A model generated the notes under the pieces. It did no database searches, was not told where the DNA came from, and was given only the letters and a program-made list of their open reading frames with translations. This document shows positions 1 to 4,678 of a stretch of 11,584 bases of DNA, in pieces. Source of the stretch: Candidatus Poseidoniales archaeon. Lineage in GTDB: Archaea > Thermoplasmatota > Poseidoniia > Poseidoniales > Poseidoniaceae. Within the stretch, counting starts at the first letter, position 1. Every line of letters begins with the position of its first letter. The translations under genes and the position numbers were made by a program. The DNA lies in the NCBI GenBank assembly GCA_003602665.1, contig QQSG01000039.1:11594-23177 (forward strand), written 5' to 3'.

Positions 1-126
1 CTCAATGAAACAACAACTGAAACTCAGGAATGGGAAGAAAATGGCGTCAAGTGGTCAAAGAACTCTGCAGGCGTCTTGTACTACTATGATGCTCAATCTG
101 AACAATGGATTGAGTACCCTCAATAG
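1..126 (+). CDS. C-terminal tail of an unidentified protein (5' end outside window)
   Basis: Frame 1 is open from the first base to a TAG at 124-126 and gives 41 residues. The peptide is acidic at first, then rich in Trp and Tyr, ending SAGVLYYYDAQSEQWIEYPQ. The spacing of Trp, Gly and the YYY block looks like a small aromatic beta-hairpin module of the WW-like kind (W..n.aG..yYYd...e.W..Y) that I associate with C-termini of archaeal membrane or scaffold proteins; this resemblance is inference. A second frame is also open from an ATG at base 5, but its first 60 codons encode low-complexity sequence unlike any family and only become archaellin-like after base 185, so frame 1 is preferred. It lies 58 bases upstream of the first archaellin gene on the same strand and could be part of the same motility cluster. 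The function is unknown. Confidence 0.6.
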   Translation, partial: LNETTTETQEWEENGVKWSKNSAGVLYYYDAQSEQWIEYPQ

Positions 127-184
127 GGCCTATTCGGAATCAAGCAATAAACAAGCATTTAGTCCAGCCTCTCATGAGTCAAAC

Positions 185-808
185 ATGGAGGATAGGCTTT
201 GCCCAGATGACAAAGCCGAGTTTGCCCTCAGTTCAATGGTCGCAATGATCATGATTCTTCTGTTTTCTTCAATCATAGCAGGTATGTCAATAATGATTAT
301 TGAACAAGCTTTCATGGGGTCAAAATCACAAAGTTATGAGCAGTCAGAAACACTCAATTCAATTCCAGTCATTCTGGTTTTTGAAGTTGAAGAATTCGAC
401 ACGACTGGAAATACAGATGATAGACTTTACATTATGTTCAAGTTTCCCTATGCGAGTAATGACATCCCCGATACGAACGTTAAGTGGGCCATGATGTGTG
501 ATATCAACGATACAGCAGACCCACCTGTAACAAGTGTTGCCCACACCTTGGTCTATTCGAGCGGAGACTTTGATTCTGCCACAAATCTAAATGGAAATGC
601 AAATCAGGACGATGCGAACGATGTGTTTGTTCAAGGAACATATTATCACGTCATCATTGAACTTGATGAACCAAATGGAAATGGCGATTGCGACCTCGTA
701 GAAGATATGACATCCACTCTTGTTATTGCTGTTGAAAATGGACGAACAACTGAATTAGACTTTCACTTACCTGACGGAGTCGGTCCAGGATATGACCTCA
801 TGAGTTGA
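185..808 (+). CDS. archaellin-like protein 1 (archaellum filament subunit or minor FlaF/FlaG-type subunit)
   Basis: 207 residues. A short charged leader (1-14, MEDRLCPDDKAEFA) precedes a hydrophobic helix (about 15-40, LSSMVAMIMILLFSSIIAGM). It is followed by a polar coiled stretch and a beta-rich C-terminal domain ending TTELDFHLPDG. This is the layout of class III signal peptide proteins: the leader is removed by the FlaK/PibD-type peptidase and the helix packs into the filament core. The ATG at 185 is chosen because it puts the leader directly ahead of the helix; an in-frame ATG at base 5 would add 60 residues overlapping the preceding gene. The cleavage site lacks the usual Lys/Arg-Gly and ends in Ala. 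The mature part has exactly two cysteines, C105 and C169, matched in the next gene. The neighbour starts 4 bases later, so the two are probably co-transcribed. It could alternatively be an accessory FlaF/FlaG-type stator protein. Confidence 0.7.
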   Translation: MEDRLCPDDKAEFALSSMVAMIMILLFSSIIAGMSIMIIEQAFMGSKSQSYEQSETLNSIPVILVFEVEEFDTTGNTDDRLYIMFKFPYASNDIPDTNVKWAMMCDINDTADPPVTSVAHTLVYSSGDFDSATNLNGNANQDDANDVFVQGTYYHVIIELDEPNGNGDCDLVEDMTSTLVIAVENGRTTELDFHLPDGVGPGYDLMS

Positions 809-812
809 TACT

Positions 813-1436
813 ATGAAAAATGAAAGAGATGAGTTGGCTCAAGTTGGGATCGGTGCGATGATTGTTTTCATCGGAGCCCTCCTGGCAGTTACGTCTTCAG
901 CATATGTCATGATTCAAGGGCTCGAAAAGATAGGACAGACCACTCAAGAAACTGTTTCTGTGGCCACCAAAGAAGCCCATACACAGATTATCTTTGTAGG
1001 TGGTTGGGTTGATGATCACTTTGATGATTATTTATTTATGATCGAATATCAAAGTTTAGGAACAGAAGTCGTCACTTCAGAGATTGGATATGTCCTATGG
1101 TGCGAGTTGAATGATAACATCTATCGAAGATACGGTTACCTCGGTGAACCTTTAGCTTCAGCACCTGATGATGTCACTATTTGGGCTGTTGGAGATGACT
1201 ATGCCGATGGAATCCCTGAAACTCTTGAATCTGGGAAGCGATATTTTGTCATCGCTGATGGTGGACGAGGCGGTGGTAGTGCTGGAGATGGAGGAGCGCC
1301 AAGTGATGCCTGTGGCCCAGAATTCATTTTTACAGAGGGGATAAAAGCGTACTACTCCATATATTTGCCAAACGGAGGGCATACAACACAAGAGTTGCAA
1401 GTCAATACATTCGCAGTTGGGGAATCTGTTACATAA
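813..1436 (+). CDS. archaellin (archaellum filament subunit)
   Basis: 207 residues, within the normal archaellin size range. The N-terminus, MKNERDELA then QVGIGAMIVFIGALLAVTSS, closely follows the archaellin consensus in which QVGIGTLIVFIAMVLVAA follows the cleavage site. The polar helix after it (GLEKIGQTTQETVSVATKE) also matches archaellin heptads. The C-terminal domain is beta-rich and ends with a HTTQEL segment resembling the last strand of the family. Processed subunits polymerise through the N-terminal helix into the rotating archaellum outside the cell. The residue before the expected cut is Ala instead of the common Gly, giving a weakly charged leader. The mature part has two cysteines (C97, C167). 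A Gly-rich loop (149-161) sits just before C167. It shares identical length, a W..C.(D/E)(I/L)ND motif and the cysteine pair with the upstream gene, pointing to an old tandem duplication. No strong ribosome site is visible; GAGTTGAT lies just upstream. Confidence 0.82.
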   Translation: MKNERDELAQVGIGAMIVFIGALLAVTSSAYVMIQGLEKIGQTTQETVSVATKEAHTQIIFVGGWVDDHFDDYLFMIEYQSLGTEVVTSEIGYVLWCELNDNIYRRYGYLGEPLASAPDDVTIWAVGDDYADGIPETLESGKRYFVIADGGRGGGSAGDGGAPSDACGPEFIFTEGIKAYYSIYLPNGGHTTQELQVNTFAVGESVT

Positions 1437-1456
1437 GTAGAAGTCTACGAGAACAT

Positions 1457-1939
1457 ATGCAGCCCGATGAAAAAGAGTCACAATTTTGGGGACAAGTTGA
1501 CGAACAACCACCCTCAATGCAAATCAATCCATCACCGAGTCCAGTGCAAATTCAACAACAAGTACACCCAGGATCTATGGTACAACCAATTCAACAGCAA
1601 GGCATTGTTTACATTCAAGTGCCTAAATTCAAACATCAAACCCGTACAGTGAGTTATATTCTCATAGGTTCAGGTTTACTTACCTACTTGCTTAGCCTTG
1701 GCGTAGGAATAAGCACAGAAAGTGATTTAGCTCTGGCTTTGGGAGGAGGAACATGTTGTTTGGCGTTTAATGCTGCATTCGTCTGTGAAATTATTTTTTA
1801 TTCGAAGATGCTTGATCATAACAAGACTCACGGACAAGGCAATGGTTGGGCAATTACCAACATCGTGTTTGGTTCAATTCTCTTACTTGTAGGCTTAATC
1901 TACATACTGGGAATGGGCATTGCCATCGCTGAATTGTAA
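1457..1939 (+). CDS. small three-helix membrane protein with Gln/Pro-rich N-terminal region
   Basis: 160 residues, family not recognised. Residues 1-55 are soluble, Gln/Pro/Ser-rich and repetitive (MQPDEKESQFWGQVDEQPPS, then further PSPSPVQIQQQ-type sequence). Three predicted membrane segments follow: about 65-87 (SYILIGSGLLTYLLSLGVGI), 90-117 (LALALGGGTCCLAFNAAFVC) and 133-157 (ITNIVFGSILLLVGLIYILG). A basic stretch, KFKHQTR, precedes the first helix and suggests that the N-terminal tail is cytoplasmic. The gene starts 20 bases after the archaellin stop, so it may be read from the same transcript. A membrane anchor or adaptor role is possible, but nothing in the sequence shows one. It ends 12 bases from the stop of the convergent gdhA. 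Confidence 0.75.
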   Translation: MQPDEKESQFWGQVDEQPPSMQINPSPSPVQIQQQVHPGSMVQPIQQQGIVYIQVPKFKHQTRTVSYILIGSGLLTYLLSLGVGISTESDLALALGGGTCCLAFNAAFVCEIIFYSKMLDHNKTHGQGNGWAITNIVFGSILLLVGLIYILGMGIAIAEL

Positions 1940-1951
1940 AGAACAGGAAAA

Positions 1952-3307
1952 TCAAACAACGCCTTGTGCGAGCATAGCCTCAGCAATCTTGAGGAAGCCT
2001 GCTACGTTTGCTCCAAAGACATAATCGCCATCACGGCCATATTCCTTTGCAGTATCGTAAGCGTTCTTGTGGATTCCAACCATAATGGCATCAAGACGAG
2101 CATCAACTTCTTCACGAGTCCATGAAAGACGTAGACTGTTTTGGCTCATTTCAAGACCAGAGGTCGCAACACCACCTGCGTTTGATGCCTTACCTGGAGC
2201 GAAAAGAATACCATTCTTCTGGAAGACTTCAACAGCCTCTGGAGTACATGGCATGTTTGCGCCTTCTGCAACAGCAACGACATTGTTTGCAACCAACATC
2301 TCGGCTTCTGGACCACTCAACTCGTTCTGAGTTGCACATGGAAGAGCAACATCGACATTAACGCCCCACAGACCGTTTGGAGTTGGTTCGGGTGCAGATG
2401 CAGTGAATGTTACACCATCAAAGTGAGATGCATATTCAGAGATACGTCCTCTGCGGTTGTTCTTAAGATCCATAATCCAAGCCAACTTCTCACGATCGAT
2501 ACCTGATGGGTCATGAATGTAGCCACTTGAATCGGACATAGTTACTGGCTTTCCGCCGAGATCAAGCACTTTTTCACAAGCAAATTGAGCAACGTTTCCG
2601 GAACCGGAGATAGCAACCGATGCTCCTTCGAAGGACTTACCTGCTGCTGCGAGCATCTCACGTGCAAAGTAAACAAGACCGTATCCAGTAGCTTCAGGTC
2701 GAATCAGTGAACCACCGTATGTACGTCCCTTCCCGGTAAGAACGCCTGCTTGGAATTCATTTCGAAGTTTACGGTACATACCAAACATGTAACCAATTTC
2801 TCGACCACCAACACCGATATCGCCTGCAGGAACGTCGCAATCTTGACCGATATGCCTCCATAGTTCCATCATGAAGGATTGGCAGAATCTCATGACTTCA
2901 GAATCTGTGCGTCCTTTTGGATTGAAGTCAGAACCACCTTTTCCGCCACCCATAGGAAGTCCGGTTAGGCTGTTCTTGAAGATCTGCTCAAATGCAAGGA
3001 ACTTAAGAATCGATGAATTAACTGATGGATGAAATCGAAGTCCACCCTTGAATGGTCCAATAGCACCATTGAATTGGATTCTAAAGCCACGGTTTACGTG
3101 TTCGTTACCTGCGTCATCAACCCAAGGAACTCTGAAATGGATGAGACGCTCTGGCTCAACAATTCTCTTTACGATATCCACGTATTCTGGATGACGCTCT
3201 AGGGCAGGCCCTAGGCTTTCCAATACTTCCCATACTGCTTGATGGAATTCTGGTTGTTCAGGATCTCGGGCGACAACTGCATCGTATATTTCTTTTACAA
3301 TTTGCAT
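1952..3307 (-). CDS. gdhA: NADP-type glutamate dehydrogenase, hexameric 50-kDa class
   Basis: 451 residues; interconverts 2-oxoglutarate plus ammonium and L-glutamate, normally in the assimilatory direction for this class. Family landmarks are all present. The substrate-binding lysines lie in GPFKGGLRFHP (K87) and LPMGGGKGGSDFNP (K123). The catalytic aspartate is in CDVPAGDIGVGGREIG (D163). The Rossmann loop SGSGNVAQ spans 234-241. SDSSG at 258-262, after the second strand, resembles the E. coli NADP-linked enzyme; NADPH use is inferred from that. The overall sequence is much closer to bacterial GdhA than to the shorter (about 420 residues) GDH typical of Thermococcales or haloarchaea, suggesting ancient transfer. 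The ATG at 3305-3307 fits the family N-terminus and has an AGGTGG ribosome site at 3317-3322, 9 bases away. The same-strand upstream gene is 88 bases distant, with a TATA-like run between them, so gdhA probably has its own promoter. Confidence 0.97.
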   Translation of the reverse strand: MQIVKEIYDAVVARDPEQPEFHQAVWEVLESLGPALERHPEYVDIVKRIVEPERLIHFRVPWVDDAGNEHVNRGFRIQFNGAIGPFKGGLRFHPSVNSSILKFLAFEQIFKNSLTGLPMGGGKGGSDFNPKGRTDSEVMRFCQSFMMELWRHIGQDCDVPAGDIGVGGREIGYMFGMYRKLRNEFQAGVLTGKGRTYGGSLIRPEATGYGLVYFAREMLAAAGKSFEGASVAISGSGNVAQFACEKVLDLGGKPVTMSDSSGYIHDPSGIDREKLAWIMDLKNNRRGRISEYASHFDGVTFTASAPEPTPNGLWGVNVDVALPCATQNELSGPEAEMLVANNVVAVAEGANMPCTPEAVEVFQKNGILFAPGKASNAGGVATSGLEMSQNSLRLSWTREEVDARLDAIMVGIHKNAYDTAKEYGRDGDYVFGANVAGFLKIAEAMLAQGVV

Positions 3308-3383
3308 GGAATGATTCCACCTTAGCCTGTTCGACCCTCAAACTGTTTCTAATGGTTGTCATTCGTCGAGTAGCCCAGAACCG

Positions 3384-3392
3384 TTTTTTTAA
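3384..3392 (-). promoter_or_regulatory. possible TATA box of gdhA
   Basis: On the minus strand the gap between the two genes contains TTAAAAAAA flanked by GAACC and CGG, the only strongly A/T-rich element there. An archaeal start site would fall about 25 bases downstream, near 3360, leaving a leader of about 50 bases with the AGGTGG ribosome site near its end. The T-run read on the plus strand has no plus-strand gene to terminate, which favours the promoter reading. Positional evidence only. Confidence 0.4.
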
Positions 3393-3395
3393 GGT

Positions 3396-3839
3396 TCAAG
3401 CAAATGGACATACGGTGATAAATCGCTCAAGTCGTTCAAGTCTTTTGCGACCTTGTTCATCAACATCAGACATTGCATGAATTGCTTCCTCAATCATACC
3501 GTGTTGATCAGGTTGTATTCCCAAGAGTTGTCTCAAATGATCGAGTAAAGCCCACTCGTCTTCGGTAATAATTTCATCATCTAAAGCTGCAATAAGAGCA
3601 GATTGGTATGTCGAAACGCTCCCCATGGGCATTTCTAGAAGAGATTCATCCTTATCGAACGGTGATTGTTCCTCACCTTTTGCAATCGAGATGCACAAGG
3701 CTGTATCGCTGGGTTGTACTCCGAGAGCATGAGACAGGATGCGAAGAATTGCTGCTTCGTCATCTGTAACAATTGAATCTTCAAGAGCGGTTTCGACCAA
3801 GCGAAGATAGAGGCGGTTTCCAGGAGTATCTTCCAGCAT
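3396..3839 (-). CDS. acidic helical protein with two tandem copies of one module, function unknown
   Basis: 147 residues. Residues 11-54 and 78-121 are two copies of the same helical module with a 67-residue offset. The shared pattern is Y-x8-A-L-x-D-x-I-x-T-x-D-E-x-A-x2-L-x2-L-x3-L-G-(V/I)-Q-P; about 15 of 47 aligned positions are identical. The copies are joined by a short acidic linker (55-77), and a charged helix follows (EQGRKRLERLERF). The D-x-(I/V)-T-x-(D/E)-E turn between helices recalls TerB-like or EF-hand-like helical hairpins, but the acidic pattern does not complete a calcium loop, so no binding is claimed. No signal peptide or membrane helix is present, so it is cytoplasmic. It reads towards gdhA, 88 bases away, and is divergent from the RHH regulator gene, so the regulator's operators could affect it too. 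No clear ribosome site precedes the ATG, so a leaderless message is possible. Confidence 0.75.
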   Translation of the reverse strand: MLEDTPGNRLYLRLVETALEDSIVTDDEAAILRILSHALGVQPSDTALCISIAKGEEQSPFDKDESLLEMPMGSVSTYQSALIAALDDEIITEDEWALLDHLRQLLGIQPDQHGMIEEAIHAMSDVDEQGRKRLERLERFITVCPFA

Positions 3840-3888
3840 AAACGTAGGACAGGAGCGCAGGGTTTAGAAACTATCTATCAAAACTCGT

Positions 3889-3919
3889 TGTAATACGTGA
3901 TGTAATACAAATGTAATAC
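3889..3919 (+). promoter_or_regulatory. triple operator: three phased TGTAATAC repeats
   Basis: TGTAATAC occurs exactly at 3889, 3901 and 3912. The start spacing is 12 and then 11 bases, close to one DNA turn, so all three face the same side of the helix. Each copy contains GTA-A-TAC, a perfect dyad around a central base. Repeated short dyads of this kind are the usual binding sites of ribbon-helix-helix dimers, and the gene immediately downstream encodes one. The third copy directly adjoins the TATA-like element, so binding there would block transcription factor access. Autorepression is inferred from this arrangement. Confidence 0.7.
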
Positions 3920-3928
3920 ATTTATATG
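3920..3928 (+). promoter_or_regulatory. TATA box of the RHH gene
   Basis: ATTTATATG is a good archaeal TATA match. The predicted start, about 25 bases further on, falls near 3949-3952, just before or within the AGGAGG ribosome site. This implies a very short leader ahead of the ATG at 3964. The third operator repeat abuts its upstream edge, where the BRE element bound by TFB would be. Confidence 0.6.
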
Positions 3929-3950
3929 CTGAATGGTGCTACATAGGTTT

Positions 3951-3956
3951 AGGAGG
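3951..3956 (+). promoter_or_regulatory. strong Shine-Dalgarno site fixing the RHH start
   Basis: AGGAGG lies 7 bases before the ATG at 3964 and is the strongest ribosome site in the window. A competing ATG at 3959 reads only ATG-AAA-TGA, so the chosen start is secure. Confidence 0.8.
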
Positions 3957-3963
3957 ACATGAA

Positions 3964-4338
3964 ATGAGCAACCCAACCACGTTGACATCAATTCGACTTG
4001 ATGCAGATACTATGCAAGGTTTGGACATGCTCATCGGCGAGGCTGGATTGAACAACCGTTCAGACGTCATTCGCCTTGCCATCCAACAATTGCTTCATGG
4101 GCAAGCCCAATTGCCAGGCATGAAGAGTGTTCGAATCCCAGTCGGTCGTATGATGGAGCAAAATCTAGCTGCATTGTACGAACTCTACGGCACTTCCCAC
4201 GAACAGGCTGCATCAGAAGGCATGCATCTGTATGTCAAACAGAAGCTAATGGAAGCCGAGACAGAACAAACCAAACTCCAACAGGTCGTTGATCAATCAC
4301 GTGAAGCGACCATGAAACGTAAGGAATACCACCAGTAA
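3964..4338 (+). CDS. ribbon-helix-helix (CopG/MetJ/Arc-type) DNA-binding regulator with helical C-terminal extension
   Basis: 124 residues. Residues 6-45 form a ribbon-helix-helix domain. The strand LTSIRLD (7-13) has alternating residues that would enter the major groove. Helix A follows (14-27), then the NRSDVIR turn (31-37) typical of the family, and helix B, which ends IQQLL. The fold works as a dimer in which two strands pair. The remaining 80 residues are unusually long for a simple CopG protein. They contain a basic patch (KSVRIPVGRMM), a helical segment, and a charged tail (about 88-120) likely to be a helix or coiled coil. The promoter carries three GTANTAC dyads, so autoregulation is likely. 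No toxin of a known family follows; the next possible frame encodes only 66 doubtful residues. It could be a local repressor or an archaeal global RHH factor. Confidence 0.88.
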   Translation: MSNPTTLTSIRLDADTMQGLDMLIGEAGLNNRSDVIRLAIQQLLHGQAQLPGMKSVRIPVGRMMEQNLAALYELYGTSHEQAASEGMHLYVKQKLMEAETEQTKLQQVVDQSREATMKRKEYHQ

Positions 4339-4368
4339 AAATAGCGGTGAGAGCAGAGAGGGGATGGG

Positions 4369-4569
4369 ATGATTTGGCACGAAGAAGATAACACGCTTCC
4401 GAATGCCTCCTTCAAGGACGTGCAAGGTCGGCTGAACTTGCATGGCTTAGCTAACTTACGTGTACGTGCCCGTCTTGCACAACTCGGCCTCCGTGGACCC
4501 CAACACCACGACCCCCACAACCTCCCGGATGACGGCCGGGGGGACAACGATTCCACGCCAGTCTCTTGA
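4369..4569 (+). CDS. doubtful small protein, 66 residues
   Basis: An ATG frame with a purine-rich GAGAGGGG tract 6 bases before it encodes 66 residues starting MIWHEEDNTLPNASFKDVQG. The middle (LNLHGLANLRVRARLAQLGL) could form an amphipathic basic helix. The last third is a low-complexity mix of His, Pro, Asp and Gly. In favour: a plausible ribosome site and only 30 bases from the RHH stop, which would place it as second gene of a regulator operon, the position of a toxin in many RHH modules. Against: codons ccc, cgg, ggg and ccg in its second half are unlike the neighbours, and that half overlaps strong hairpins. No family is recognised. Could be an accidental frame over a structured RNA. 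Confidence 0.3.
   Translation: MIWHEEDNTLPNASFKDVQGRLNLHGLANLRVRARLAQLGLRGPQHHDPHNLPDDGRGDNDSTPVS
4419..4444 (+). repeat. inverted repeat with an alternative partner
   Basis: CGTGCAAG (4419-4426) can pair with CTTGCATG (4437-4444) around a 10-base loop, with one G-T pair. The same GTGCAAG (4420-4426) is also a perfect complement of CTTGCAC at 4474-4480. The two pairings exclude each other, as in attenuator-like leaders. Function is not shown. Confidence 0.45.
4492..4510 (+). repeat. short GC-rich hairpin
   Basis: CGTGG (4492-4496) and CCACG (4506-4510) are perfect complements around a 9-base loop (ACCCCAACA). It is weak alone but stands in a run of hairpins. Confidence 0.35.
4521..4543 (+). 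repeat. strong GC hairpin
   Basis: CCTCCCGG (4521-4528) pairs with CCGGGGGG (4536-4543) around ATGACGG: eight continuous pairs, seven of them G-C and one G-T. This is among the most stable local structures in the window. It is not followed by a T-run, so a simple archaeal terminator is unlikely. Confidence 0.55.
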
Positions 4570-4586
4570 CGGCAGGATCCCCACAC

Positions 4587-4612
4587 GTGTCGTAGACCCC
4601 ACTCTGCGACAC
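4587..4612 (+). repeat. ten-pair hairpin
   Basis: GTGTCGTAGA (4587-4596) pairs with TCTGCGACAC (4603-4612) around the loop CCCCAC, with one G-T pair. The outer six pairs are perfect. No T-run follows. Because it pairs almost perfectly it could act as an RNA stem or as a DNA dyad; it lies 66 bases ahead of the helicase start. Confidence 0.55.
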
Positions 4613-4678
4613 AACTGATTCCAATTAGCGAAGGCTTTCGACCGAATCCTTTAGAGGGGTCGTCATTGTTCTAACATT

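Larger units (their letters stand above)
4339..4678 (+). other. 340-base stretch without a secure gene, structured and partly GC-rich
   Basis: Between the RHH stop and the helicase start there is no recognisable protein family. Base composition shifts: about 4485-4545 is dominated by C and G, whereas neighbouring genes are moderately A/T-rich. By eye it holds inverted repeats at 4419-4444, 4492-4510, 4521-4543, 4587-4612 and 4639-4662, a high density for so short a segment. I compared it with conserved motifs of tRNA, RNase P RNA and SRP RNA and found no convincing match. It could be an unclassified non-coding RNA, a regulated leader of the helicase gene, or a small coding gene (4369-4569). 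Which one cannot be decided by reading. Confidence 0.4.

Noticed and set aside
5..184. N-terminal extension of archaellin 1 from the ATG at base 5
   Set aside because: It would overlap a coherent protein tail in frame 1, and the encoded residues are low-complexity. The class III leader begins at the ATG at 185.
1437..1448. Small dyad GTAGA-AG-TCTAC between archaellin 2 and the membrane protein gene
   Set aside because: Five-base arms with a two-base loop arise easily by chance and there is no T-run, so neither a terminator nor an operator can be claimed.
4421..4450. GGCTTA near a hairpin as a trace of RNase P RNA
   Set aside because: The accompanying conserved blocks (GAGGAAAGUC-like and ACAGAA ahead of GGCUUA) are absent in the right order.
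4293..4586. 97-residue minus-strand frame over the RHH end and the structured segment
   Set aside because: Its sequence is Arg/Ser/Trp-rich without any pattern and it overlaps a firm plus-strand gene; it reads as a shadow.
4521..4612. Hairpins as intrinsic terminators of the RHH transcript
   Set aside because: Neither strong hairpin is followed by a T-run on the plus strand, and archaeal termination depends mainly on T-runs.
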